From positions 4,425,232 to 4,489,231 of the forward strand of contig NC_091209.1 in NCBI RefSeq assembly GCF_040958095.1: a DNA stretch of 64,000 nucleotides, read 5' to 3'. The notes under the pieces are model-generated. The model had not been told where the DNA came from and did not search any database. It saw only the letters and a list, made by a program, of their open reading frames with translations. Source of the DNA: Procambarus clarkii (Eukaryota > Arthropoda > Malacostraca > Decapoda > Cambaridae). A program made the position numbers and the translations under genes. Positions 45,985 to 57,693 of the stretch are shown one piece after another (the stretch's first letter is position 1; each line of letters begins with the position of its first letter).

Positions 45985-46290
45985 CGTTATACGTCCTTTG
46001 CGGTGCTCAGTGACTAAGTGCGATATGGTGCAGTGCGGTGCTCGCTGTGATTAAGCGATTAAGTGCAATATTGAGTAGTGTGGTGCTCAGTGATTCAGTG
46101 CAATATTGTAGAGCGAAGTGTTCGCTGTGATTCGGTGCAATATTGGGTAGTGCGGTGCCCGGATCAATTACGTGCAATATTGGCAAGTGCAGTGTTTGGT
46201 GCGATAAAGTGCAATATTGTCGTAGAACAGTGCTCGGTGCATTAAGTGCTAAAGTGTAAGCGGTGTGCCAAGTGCTAGTTAAGTGTTCCA
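45985..46290 (+). repeat. Leader repeats with CAATATTG palindrome
   Basis: Five to six imperfect units of about 50-60 bp, each containing GTGCAATATTG and GTG(C/T)GGTGCTC. CAATATTG is a perfect 8-bp palindrome. The same block stands before gag in A' (56270-56560) and inverted in B (52490-52780). A packaging or translation role is possible; no direct evidence. Confidence 0.7.
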
Positions 46291-46299
46291 TCGGTGACA

Positions 46300-47660
46300 A
46301 TGGCAGAAAAAGCTACCATCGATGATCTGGACGATGTTCAGGCTTTTCTGAACAGAGTAGACTGCCTTGCCAGATTAAAATATCTGAGCAAACCAGAGCT
46401 TGTACTAGTGAGCGCCTACCTGGAGATAAAGATCCGTGCCAGTGATTCCCGTGTGGAGATCTTGTCCAAGGTTCACCGGCACCTGAAGGCAGAAGAGAAA
46501 CAGGAAGGCGAGACTCCTAGTACAAGGGAAGGTGAGGAGATAGCTTCCACGGAAAAGGAAGATAAGGGCAGCGACGTTGACAGTGATGCAGGTGAGCTTA
46601 ATATCAGCTTCCTAACTGTCAAGATGCGTGCCTTGGAAATTAATCGAGAAATTGAATGGAAGAAATTAGAATTGGAGAGAGAGAGACAAGATAAAGAAGT
46701 AGAGATGAGACGTTTAGAAATAGAAGAAAGGAAGGCAGAAAGAGAAAGAGAAGAGAAACGAGAAAGAGAGAGAGAAGAACGAGAAAGAGAGAGAGAAGAA
46801 CGAGAAAGAGAGAGAGAAGAACGAGAAAGAGAAGAAAAAGAAAGACAGAGACAACATGAACTAGAAGTATTACGATTAGGCGCTGGACAGAGACAAACTG
46901 GAGTAAGTGGTTTCGATCCGGTAAGGAATATCAAAATGGTCCCCAAATTCAACGAGAGAGAAGTTTCGAAGTTCTTCGCAGCCTTCGAGAAAGTCGCTGC
47001 CTCTTTGGAGTGGCCAAGGGAGAATTGGGCTTCATGATACAGTCAGTCTTGACTGGGAAGGCCGAAATCGCCTACTCTACGTTATCCCTTGACGACTCCT
47101 TCGATTACGATATGGTGAAGAAAGTGGTGCTCATGGCATACCAATTGGTACCTGAGGCGTACAGGCAGAAGTTCCGAAACCTGAAGAAGACCTCAGAGCA
47201 CACGTTCACCGAATTCGCCACCATCAAGGAGCGACTTTTTCAGGAATGGTGTGCCTCTCGAAGGTGGAGACCAAGGAAGACCTCGAGCAGCTGATTCTGC
47301 TCGAGGACTTCAAGGATTGTTTGTCTGGAGACCTCAAGACGTACTTAGAGGAACAGCAGGTAGAGACCTTGAGTGCAGCAGCCACCATGGCTGAAGAGTA
47401 CATCCTGACTCATAGGCCGTCTGCTAAGTACGTCCCAAGGAATTACCAGCGCCGGTTCGACAGACCTCATGATGAAGAAGAAAGACCCGTCCCACAGAGT
47501 GCTAAGAAGACGCCCCCAGGTAGCCCTCGACGAACAAGTCCTAGTAGTCCGAAACACCGTAGTCCGAGGAGGAACATGGTGTGCTGGACTTGTGGGCAGA
47601 AGGGGCACGTAGCTGCTAGGTGCCGAGGCAGAAGAGGTGGCAGCGCTCGAAGGGAGGTGA
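46300..47660 (+). other. Element A: gag region
   Basis: Starts MAEKATIDDLDDVQAFLNR. Next comes a charged coiled coil with REREEREREREE repeats, a capsid-like helical core (NEREVSKFFAAFEKVAASLEW, YRQKFRNLKKTSEHTF), a SCAN-like end (LEQLILLEDFKDCLSGDLKT) and a CCHC zinc knuckle, CWTCGQKGHVAARC. This order is that of Ty3/gypsy-type gag. The region is broken here, about two breaks. Confidence 0.75.
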
Positions 47661-47759
47661 TGTTGATGAGCTGTGGAACATCACCAGCAGGAAGCCAGTC
47701 GACGACGACGCAGGAAGAACCCAGTTTGTTGGCTCCTCACACTTCAACCGGGTATGTAA

Positions 47760-48060
47760 CGAGTGATCATACTGGTAGATCAATTGTAGTGCTCAGAGAT
47801 AGTGGAGCAGCCCAGTCCCTGATCGTGAAGAGCTCGTTACCCGAGGGAGTAAGTGTGGATGGGCGACAAAAGGTTGTCCTGGTTGGGTTTCCTAGGACGC
47901 AGTACATCGCCCCCTTAGTGCCAGTACATCTTGACTCGCCTTACTTCAGCGGCACCTGTGAGTTGGCAGTAGTCGATACCCTCCCTGTGGCTGGGATTGA
48001 CGTGGTACTAGCCAACGACTTGGTGACCGACTGGAGCACCAATCATCCCAAGATAGCGGA
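47760..48060 (+). other. Element A: aspartic protease region
   Basis: VVLRDSGAAQSLIV carries the D-S/T-G-A active-site signature; GIDVVLANDLV further on matches the hydrophobic-G-hydrophobic-D motif of retroviral-type proteases. A linker of low similarity to anything known follows, in the position where reverse transcriptase would normally start. Confidence 0.65.
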
Positions 48061-48329
48061 CGAGTCTACCAGAACAGCAAAGTCTGAGGTAACTACAGGC
48101 AATGGTAATGTCCAGGTAAAGACAGACCCGGATTTAAACATATTTAATTTGTCCTCTCACCCGCAGATCGACGATATTCTAGCAAAGTCTCCTAATTCTC
48201 TCGACAAGGAACATGAGGTTACGATGGCGGAAGTACCCGAACAAGAAGCGAGGCCTTGTGTGCAAGCACCCACGGATACCGAAGAGTCTGGAGTGAAGGC
48301 ACCTGTGTACTTGCAGCCTGGCAAAGTAC

Positions 48330-49297
48330 AATGTATGCTGAACCGGCCAGAGATTCCCCAGACGTCGGAGGTATGTGAGGTATGTGCAAAGGTTCTAGTG
48401 CCCTCTTTGGTCCAAACCAGGCTAATGGATATAGCCGGTTATGGACATGAAAGGCTCGGGAAGCTTATCCCTCAATTGGCCCCATGTTTCTTAGCGATAT
48501 TTTGTTTGATGCTCGTATGTGTTCCCAGTGTTCTCAGTAAGGATCAGTGGACGACCCGAAGGATGATGGCTCCCTTGAACATCGCAAAGAGGTCCCAGGG
48601 ATTGGAGATTTGTACTGCAAGTGTTGCAGTTGAAGAAGGGACCTGGAAGGTAATGGTAGATACAGGCGGTACGACAGATGATAATATGAGTGACTGTTTC
48701 CGACAGGTTGACACCCCCCGCGTGATTGCTGAGCCTCAATACAGCGTTATACGGAACGTTGGTCGACCTGACGGGGGCAGAGCGAATGCCATCTTCGGTA
48801 AGCAAGCAGCCCTGTTGGAACTAGATGTGGGCCTAGTAGAGGAGTGTATAGTAAGTACTGACTTGCCCATTGTCGCTATCACTCTGAATTGTCAGTCCCC
48901 TGTATTCCAGGTTCCTGTCTCCCTGAAGGACCATCGGACCGGTACCAGAAATGCCGTCTGTGATCAGCCATCATCGGTGCCACGACACAGGGAAGTGTCG
49001 AGTCGCCCCGCATCGTGTCTACACAGATTCTTACTCGAGGGAGGTGAGATGATGCCCCTGCTTGACATCGCAGTGGAGACGTGGAAGACGTGGAAGATTA
49101 CGTCAGGCAGGACATCGCCTTCAATCTTCAAGTTCCCGTTGTGCCGGAATTGCCCAGCAGGACAGTTCTGTGGACGAGACAGCCTCGCCGTGCCTGTTTA
49201 CAGTAATGGTGAGTCCATTCGGAGTTGTGTCGCCGTACTAATTTGGTTTGTGTTTCTTTTTATAGAATCCCAAACCAAATTCTTTTTGGTGGGGAGG
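48330..49297 (+). other. Element A: C-terminal membrane/env-like region
   Basis: Homolog of 43862-44843. Contains EVCEVCAKVLVPS, a hydrophobic segment (CFLAIFCLMLVCVPSVL), WKVMVDTGGTTDD, LCRNCPAGQFCGRD and a last hydrophobic segment (CVAVLIWFVFLFI) next to the purine tract. The frame continues past 49297 into the LTR for about 80 codons. DTGG may be a second aspartic-protease-like motif or chance. Confidence 0.5.
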
Positions 49298-50331
49298 TGT
49301 TACGAACCCGGATCCAGTGTCCGAGCACGGAGCAGTAACGACTACGCCATCTGTAGGTCAGCTCCCGAAACCCCCGCCAAACGAACGACGACACCGTATG
49401 AGGACGGCGAATGTCGGCCACAAGGGCCAGTTTCCAGTCCTGAACAGCTCACAACACAGCCGCCACTGACCTCTGGTGAGGTGGTGCTCCGACGACAGCA
49501 CCATCTATGGACTGGATACGTCAGATGTTTGTGCCCGAGCCCGTAAGTGAGGTGTTTTAGTGTCCCAGTTATTGATGACGTGTCTGCTTACAGAGCCGAC
49601 CTGGGACTGCTGTGGTGGAAGTGGAGTGAGTCTACCCGAGGCAGCCAGTCTCCATACCTTGAACGTTGCTGCAGCTGTTGTGAAGTCGTTCCCCCGGAAG
49701 AACACTGTGATGTGTTAGCCTGCCAGTGGAGTGGCAGTAAGAGGATTTACCCGGGACCGACTGTTGGAGACGATCATCCACTGGGGTACTGAAGACAGGA
49801 GGGTGATTTGTGATATCACACGAGACTCCTGTCTAGGGCGTACCCCTTATATCGTTCGTGGAGTGGCCGTACCAGCCTTGGTGGCTCAGTACCTGCCAGC
49901 AGACCAGCTGGACGTGTGGTTGACGGCCTCCACGGCGGTGCCCCCAGTGGACCCGTGTTTTGGCTGACCTGTGGCCAGGGTAGGCTCAACTTCTTTGGAG
50001 AATTAATTGTGAGGCCACGAAGAAAGCACCAAGGACTCGGCACCGAGAGTTATGGCACCAGCGTCTTCAGCAGAAGACATCGATTGAGGATTAATCCCCT
50101 TGTCAAGTGTTAATACCCCTCCCCCTTGCGCACTCATTTATTTTATATATTTAATCGGTGATGGTAACAATTATAATATTAAGTTCTTAGCTTTCTTTCC
50201 CTACTCCCTTTAAGTTACTTGCGTCACGAATCTCATCCCTTGATAGCCACTACTGGCTTGGGAACGGATATATATCTTCCTCTAACAACATCAGAGTAAG
50301 AACCCCGTTGCGTCCCGAGAGGGCCGTAACA
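49298..50331 (+). repeat. 3' LTR of element A
   Basis: 1034 bp, colinear with 44844-45877 with very few substitutions seen by eye. Confidence 0.9.
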
Positions 50332-52463
50332 AGTACACATCCGCCTTCGCTCCAGACTCGTTGGTATCCGTGGGTGCCTGCACACAAGGCCTCTCTTCTA
50401 GCTCAGGTACTTCTGCCATCGTAACCTCATGTTTCTTGTCGAGAGAAGAATCAGGAGACACTGCTAGAATATTGTCGATCTGCGGGTGAGAGGACAAATT
50501 AAACATACTTACATCCGGGTCTGTCTTTACCTGGACATTACCATTGTCTGTTGTTACCTCAGACCTTGTTATTCCGGCTGACTCGTCCGCAATCTTGGGA
50601 TGATTGGTGCTCCAATCTGTCACCAAGTCGTTGGCTAATACCACGTCAATCCCGGCTACAGGGAGGGTATCGACTACTGCCAACGCACATGTGCCGCTGA
50701 AGTAAGGCGAGTCGAGATGTACTGGCACTAAGGGGGCGATGTACTGCGTCCTAGGAAACCCAACCAGGACAACCTCTGGTCTCCCATCCACACTTACTCG
50801 CTCGGGTAACGAGTTCTTCACGATCAGAGACTGGGCTGCTCCACTATCTCTGAGCACTACAACTGATCTACCAGTATGATCACTCGATACATACCCGCCT
50901 GAAGTGTGAGGGGAAAACAATCTGGGTTCTTCCTGCGTAGTCGTAGACTGGTTTCCTGCTGGTGATGTTCCACAGCTCATCAACATCACCTCCCTTCGTG
51001 CGCCGCCACCTCTTCTGCCTCGGCACATAGCAGCTACATGCCCTTTCTGCCCACAAGTCCAGCACACCATATTCCTCCTCGGACTCCGGTGTTTTGGACT
51101 GCTAGGACTAGGCCTTCGAGGGCTACTTGGGGGCGTCTTCTTAGCGCTTCGTGGGACGGGAGTCTCTTCTTCGTCCTGAGGTTTGTCAAACCGGCGTTGG
51201 TAATGCCTTGGGACGTACTTAGCAGACGGCCTATGAGTCAGGATGTATTCCTCAGCCATGGTGGCTGCCGCACTCAAGGTCTCTACCTGCTGTTCCTCTA
51301 GATACGTCTTCAGGTCTCCAGACATACAATCCTTGAAGTCCTCTAGCAGTATAAGCTGCTCGAGGTCTTCTTTGGTCTCCACCTTCCGAGAGGCACACCA
51401 TTCCTGAAAAAGTCGCTCCTTGATTGTGGCGAATTCGGTGAACGTGTGCTCTGAGGTCTTTTTCAGGTTCCTGAACTTTTGCCTGTACGCCTCAGGTACC
51501 AATTGGTACGCCATGAGCACTACCTTCTTCACCTTGTCGTAATCGCCGGAGTCGTCAAGGGATAACGTGGAGTAGGCGATTTGGGCCTTCCCAGTCAAGA
51601 CTGACTGTATCATGATGGCCCAATTCTCCCTTGGCCACTCCAAAGAGGCAGCGACTTTCTCGAAGGCTGCGAAGAACTTCGAAACTTCCCTCTCGTTGAA
51701 TTTTGGGACCATTTTGATGTTCCTTACCGGATCGAAACCGCTGGTGTCCGTTGTTGGCCTCCGACCACCGCCTAATCGTAATACTTCTAGTTCATGTTGT
51801 CTCTGTCTTTCCTTTTCTTCTCTCTCTCGCTGTTTCTCTTCCCTTTCTCGCTCTTCTCTCTCTCTCTTTCTCGTTCTTCTCTCTCTCGTTTCTCTTCTCT
51901 TTCTCGTTCTTCTCTCTCTCTTTTTCGTTCTTTTCTCTCTCGTTTCTCTTCTCTTTCTCGTTCTTCTCTCTCTCTCTTTTCTCTTCTCTTTCTCGTTCTT
52001 CTCTTCTTTCTTCTTTTTCTAATTCTAAACGCCTCATCGCCAATTCTTTTTCTTTCATCTCCATTTCTTTATCTTTTAATTCTCGTTCTATTTCTAACTT
52101 CTTCCATTCTATCTCACGATTTATCTCTAAGGCGCGCATTTTGACTGTAAGAAAGCTAATGTTCAGCTCACCTGCATCACTGTCAATGTCGCTGCCTTTA
52201 TCTTCCTTTTCCGTGGAAGCTATTTCCTCACCTTCCTTTGTACTAGGAGCCTCGCCTTCCTGTTTCTCTTCTGCCTGCAAGTGCCGGTGAACCTTGGACA
52301 AGATCTCCACACGGGAATCAATGGCACGGATCTTGATCTCCAGGTAGGCGCTCACTAGTACAAGCTCTGGTTTGCTCAGATATTTTAATCTGGCAAGACA
52401 GTCTTCTCTGTTCAGAAAAGCCTGAACATCGTCCAGATCATCGATGGTAGCTTTTTCTGCCAT
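50332..52463 (-). other. Element B: gag and protease region
   Basis: On the minus strand: MAEKATIDDLDDVQAFLNR, a long E/R/K coiled coil, the capsid-like core, LEQLILLEDFKDCMSGDLKT, zinc knuckle CWTCGQKGHVAAMC, protease with VVLRDSGAAQSLIV, and the linker up to the AGTAC insertion site of element A. About one break. The coiled coil is longer and differently repeated than in A, which separates the B subfamily from A. Confidence 0.7.
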
Positions 52464-52890
52464 TGTCACAGATGGAACACTCAACTAGCACTTAACACAC
52501 CGCTTTCACGTTAGCACTTCACGCACCGAGCACTGTTCTACGTCAATATTGCACTTTATCGCACCTGGCGCCTCACTTGCCAATATTGCATGTAATTACT
52601 TCGGGCACCGCACTACACAATATTGCACTGAATCACAGCGAACACTTCACTCTACAATATTGCACTGAATCACGACGAGCACTGCATTACACAATATTGC
52701 ACTTAATCGCTTAATCACAGCGAGCACCGCACTGCACAATATCGCACTTAATCACTCTTGAGCACCGCACAGGATGTATAACGTCACAATCGTCACACAC
52801 AGGGGGAGTTATTTACAGGGATTACGCCACTTCACCACCCCTGTCAAACATACTTAACAAGGGGTCGAATCCCGCTGGGGATGCCAATTA
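52464..52890 (-). other. Element B: leader and primer-binding region
   Basis: The inverse of the A leader, with at least six CAATATTG palindromes between 52540 and 52745 and the ATCCCGCTGGGGATGCCA primer-binding complement at about 52869-52886, adjacent to the LTR. Confidence 0.65.
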
Positions 52891-53908
52891 TGTTACGGCC
52901 CTCTCGGGTCACAACTGGATTCGTACTCTGATGACGTTAGAGGAAGTTGTATCCGGCCCCAAGCCAGTAGTGGCTTTCAAGGGATGAGATCCGTGACGCA
53001 AGTAAAATAAAAGGGGAAGGGAAATAAAGTTAAGAACTTAAGATTATAATTGTTACCATCACCAAATAAATAATATATAAAAGAGTGCACAGGGGGAGGG
53101 GTATTAACACTGTACAGGGGAAATACACAATCGTCTTCTCCTGAAGACTCTGGATCCAAGCTCTCGGTGCTGAGTCCTCGGTGCTTTCGTGGTCTCTTGA
53201 CGAATCCTTCGACCAAGCTGAGTCTACCCCAAATACAGGCCAGCCAAAACACAGTTCCACTGGGGGCACCACCGTGGAGGCCGTCAACCACAAGTCCAGC
53301 AGGTCTGCTGGCAGGTTCCGGATCAGCAACGCTGGTCAGGCCACTCCACGAGCGATACTAGGGTAGCGCCCTAGTCAGGAGCCTCGTGTGATGCCACAAA
53401 TCACTCTCCTGTCCTCAATACCGCAGTGGATAATCGTCTCCAGCAGTCGGTCCCGGGTACGACAATCCTTCACTGCCGCTTCACAGGCAGGGTAACACCA
53501 CAGTGTTCATCCGGGAGCCGACTCACAGCTGCTGCAGCAAAGCACAAGGTATGGGGACGGCTACCTTGGGTAGACTGACTCAACTTCCATCACAGCAGTC
53601 CCAGGTCGACTCTGTAAGCAGACACGTCATCAATAACAGGGACACTAAAGCACCACACTTACAGGCTCAGACTCAAACGCCCGACATATCCACTCCATAG
53701 ATGGCGTTGTAGTCTGAGCACCACCTCACCAGAGGTCAGCAGCGGCGGTGTTGTGAGCTGCACAGGACTGGAAACTGGCCCTTGTGGCCGGTACACGTAG
53801 TCCTCACCAGGTGTCGTCGTTCGTTTGGAGGGGGGTTTCGGGAGCTGACCCACAGATGGCGCAGTCGTCACTGCTCCATGCTCAGACGCTGGATCCGGGT
53901 TCGTAACA
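52891..53908 (-). repeat. LTR of element B (junction LTR of the tandem duplication)
   Basis: 1018 bp. On its left lies the leader of the first B copy; on its right, directly, lies the C-terminal region of a second B copy. A single LTR is therefore shared by two internal regions. Confidence 0.85.
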
Positions 53909-54890
53909 CCTCCCCACCAAAAAGAATTTGGTTTGGGGTTCTAGAAAAAGAAACACAAACCAAATTAGTACGGCGACACAACTCCAAATGGACTCACTTA
54001 TGCTGTAACCTGGAATGGCGAGGCTGCCTTGTCCACAGAACTGTCCTACTGGACAATTCCGGCACAAAGGAAACTTGCAGATGTAAGGCAATGTCCTACC
54101 TGGCGTAATCTTCCACGTCTCCACTGCGAGGTCAAGCAGGGGCATCATCTCACCTCTCTCGAGTAAGGATCGGTGTAGACACGATGAGGGGCGACTCGAC
54201 ACTTCCCTGTGTCGGGGCACCGATGATGGCTGGTCACCGACGGCATTTCTAGTGCCGGTCCGGTAGTCCTTCAGGGAGACAGGAACCTGGAATACAGGGG
54301 TCTGATAATTCAGAGTGACAGCGACAGTGGGCAAGGCAGTACTTACTACACACTCGTCTACTAGGCCCACACCTAGTTCCAACAGGGCTGCTTGCACACC
54401 GAAGATGGCATTCGCTCTGCCACCGTCAGGTCGACCAACGTTCCGCATAACGCTGCATTGAGGCTCAGCAATCACGCGGGGGGTGTCAACCTGTCGGAAA
54501 CAGTCACTCATATTATCATTTCTCGCACCTCCTGTATCTACCATCACCTTCCAGGTTCCTTCTTCGACTGCAACACTCACAGTGCACGTCTCTAATCCCT
54601 GGGATCTCTTCATGATGTTCAAGGGAGCCATCATCCTTCGGGTCGTCCACTGATCCTTACTGAGAACACAGAGAACACATACGAGAACAAAACAAAATAC
54701 CGGTAGGAAACATTTGGTAAAGTGAGGGATAAGCTTTCTGAGCTTGTAATGTCCATAGCCGGCTACATCCATTAGCCTGGTTTGGACCGAAGAGGGCTCT
54801 AGAACCTTCGCACATACCTCACATACCTCGGACGTCTGGGGAATCTCTGGTCGGTTCAATGAACGCTGTACCTTGCCATACCGCAAGTAC
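53909..54890 (-). other. Element B': C-terminal membrane/env-like region
   Basis: Second copy of 43862-44843, nearly identical, ending at the same element-A insertion point. Confidence 0.6.
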
Positions 54891-56154
54891 TGTTACGAAC
54901 CCGGATCCTGTGTCCGAGCACGGAGCAGTAACGACTACGCCATCTGTGGGTCAGCTCCCGAAACCCCCGCCAAAAGAACGACGACACCGTATGAGGACGG
55001 CGAATGTCGGCCACAAGGGCCAGTTTCCAGTCCTGTACAGCTCACAACACAGCCGCCACTGACCTCTGGTGAGGTGGTGCTCCGACGACAGCGCCATCTA
55101 TGGACTGGATACGTCAGATGTTTGTGCCCGAGCCCGTAAGTGAGGTGTTTTAGTGTACCAGTTATTGATGACGTGTCTGCTTACAGAGCCGACCTGGGAC
55201 TGCTGTGATGGAAGTGGAGTGAGTCTACCCGAGGCAGCCAGTCTCCATACCTTGAACGTTGCTGCAGCTGTTGTGAAGTCGTCCCCCCGGAAGAACACTG
55301 TGATGTGTTAGCCTGCCAGTGGAGTGGCAGTAAGAGGATTTACCCGGGACCGACTGTTGGAGACGATCATCCACTGGGGTACTGAAGACAGGAGGGTGAT
55401 TTGTGATATCACACGAGACTCCTGTCTAGGGCGTACCCCTTATATCGTTCGTGGAGTGGCCGTACCAGCCTTGGTGGCTCAGTACCTGCCAGCAGACCAG
55501 CTGGACGTGTGGTTGACGGCCTCCACGGCGGTGCCCCCAGTGGACCCGTGTTTTGGCTGACCTGTGGCCAGGGTAGGCTCAACTTCTTTGGAGAATTAAT
55601 TGTGAGGCCACGAAGAAAGCCCCAAGGACTCGGCACGGAGAGTTATGGCACCAGCGTCTTCAGCAGAAGACATCGATTGAGGATTAATCCCCTTGTCAAG
55701 TGTTAATACCCCTCCCCCTTGCGCACTCATTTATTTTATATATTTAATCGGTGATGGTATCAATTATAATATTAAGTTCTTAGCTTTCTTTCCCTACTCC
55801 CTTTAAGTTACTTGCGTCACGAATCTCATCCCTTGATAGCCACTACTGGCTTGGGAACGGATATATGGAGAGTTATGGCACCAGCGTCTTCAGCAGAAGA
55901 CATCGATTGAGGATTAATCCCCTTGTCAAGTGTTAATACCCCTCCCCCTTGCGCACTCATTTATTTTATATATTTAATCGGTGATGGTATCAATTATAAT
56001 ATTAAGTTCTTAGCTTTCTTTCCCTACTCCCTTTAAGTTACTTGCGTCACGAATCTCATCCCTTGATAGCCACTACTGGCTTGGGAACGGATATATATCT
56101 TCCTCTAACAACATCAGAGTAAGAACCCCCTTGCGTCCCGAGAGGGCCGTAACA
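54891..56154 (+). repeat. 5' LTR of element A' with internal duplication
   Basis: 1264 bp, 230 bp longer than the 1034-bp LTR elsewhere. The excess is one tandem copy: 55637-55866 repeated at 55867-56096. Confidence 0.9.
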
Positions 56155-56576
56155 TAATTGGCATCCCCAGCGGGATCCGTCCCCTTGTTAAGTATGTTTG
56201 ACAGGGGTGGTGAAGTGGCGTAATCCCTGTAAATAAATCCCCCTGTGTGTGACGATTGTGACGTTATACGTCCTGTGCGGTGCTCAGTGACTAAGTGCGA
56301 TATGGTGCAGTGCGGTGCTCGCTGTGATTAAGCGATTAAGTGCAATATTGAGTAGTGCGGTGCTCAGTGATTCAGTGCAATATTGTAGAGCGAAGTGTTC
56401 GCTGTGATTCGGTGCAATATTGGGTAGTGCGGTGCCCGGAGCAATTACGTGCAATATTGCCAAGTGCAGTGTTTGGTGCGATAAAGTGCAATATTGTCGT
56501 AGAACAGTGCTCGGTGCATTAAGTGCTAAAGTGTAAGCGGTGTGCCAAGTGCTAGTTAAGTGTTCCATCGGTGACA

Positions 56577-57693
56577 ATGGCAGAAAAAGCTACCATCGAT
56601 GATCTGGACGATGTTCAGGCTTTTCTGAACAGAGTAGACTGCCTTGCCAGATTAAAATATCTGAGCAAACCAGAGCTTGTACTAGTGAGCGCCTACCTGG
56701 AGATAAAGATCCGTGCCAGTGATTCCCGTGTGGAGATCTTGTCCAAGGTTCACCGGCACCTGAAGGCAGAAGAGAAACAGGAAGGCGAGACTCCTAGTAC
56801 AAGGGAAGGTGAGGAGATAGCTTCCACGGAAAAGGAAGATAAGGGCAGCGACATTGACAGTAATGCAGGTGAGCTTAATATCAGCTTCCTAACTGTCAAG
56901 ATGCGTGCCTTGGAAATTAATCGAGAAATTGAATGGAAGAAATTAGAATTGGAGAGAGAGAGACAAGATAAAGAAGTAGAGATGAGACGTTTAGAAATAG
57001 AAGAAAGGAAGGCAGAAAGAGAAAGAGAAGAGAAACGAGAAAGAGAGAGAGAAGAACGAGAAAGAGAGAGAGAAGAACGAGAAAGAGAGAGAGAAGAACG
57101 AGAAAGAGAAGAAAAAGAAAGACAGAGACAACATGAACTAGAAGTATTACGATTAGGCGCTGGACAGAGACAAACTGGAGTAAGTGGTTTCGATCCGGTA
57201 AGGAATATCAAAATGGTCCCCAAATTCAACGAGAGAGAAGTTTCGAAGTTCTTCGCAGCCTTCGAGAAAGTCGCTGCCTCTTTGGAGTGGCCAAGGGAGA
57301 ATTGGGCCATCATGATACAGTCAGTCTTGACTGGGAAGGCCGAAATCGCCTACTCTACGTTATCCCTTGACGACTCCGGCGATTACGATATGGTGAAGAA
57401 AGTGGTGCTCATGGCATACCAATTGGTACCTGAGGCGTACAGGCAGAAGTTCCGAAACCTGAAGAAGACCTCAGAGCACACGTTCACCGAATTCGCCACC
57501 ATCAAGGAGCGACTTTTTCAGGAATGGTGTGCCTCTTGGAAGGTGGAGACCAAGGAAGACCTCGAGCAGCTGATTCTGCTCGAGGACTTCAAGGATTGTT
57601 TGTCTGGAGACCTCAAGACGTACTTAGAGGAACAGCAGGTAGAGACCTTGAGTGCAGCAGCCACCATGGCTGAAGAGTACATCCTGACTCATA
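56577..57693 (+). other. Element A': gag region before the insertion
   Basis: MAEKATIDDLDDVQ, the E/R coiled coil, the capsid-like core and LEQLILLEDFKDCLSG, as in A, up to EEYILTH, where the foreign segment begins. Confidence 0.7.

Larger units (their letters stand above)
44844..50331 (+). mobile_element. Element A: pol-less Ty3/gypsy-like LTR element
   Basis: Complete in structure: LTRs 44844-45877 and 49298-50331 (1034 bp each), a primer-binding site starting TGGCATCCCCAGCGGG at 45882, leader, gag, protease, membrane/env-like region, and a purine tract GGTGGGGAGG before the 3' LTR. A perfect 5-bp target duplication, AGTAC, lies at 44839-44843 and 50332-50336. It inserted into its relative, element B. 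It lacks reverse transcriptase and integrase, as do all copies here, so it depended on a partner. The coding region has about two breaks. The two LTRs look nearly identical, implying a recent insertion. Confidence 0.85.
42859..53908 (-). mobile_element. Element B: pol-less Ty3/gypsy-like element, holding element A
   Basis: A minus-strand LTR element. Its 3' LTR is 42859-43861 and its 5' LTR is 52891-53908. After the 5' LTR come a primer-binding region near 52886-52868, a leader with CAATATTG repeats, gag, a zinc knuckle and aspartic protease, then an env-like or unknown membrane region at 44843-43862. Element A (44844-50331) sits between the protease and the last part. No reverse transcriptase, RNase H or integrase is present. 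It is a fossil with a small number of breaks besides the insertion. The 5' LTR also serves as the 3' LTR of a second, tandem copy that runs out of the window. Confidence 0.75.
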
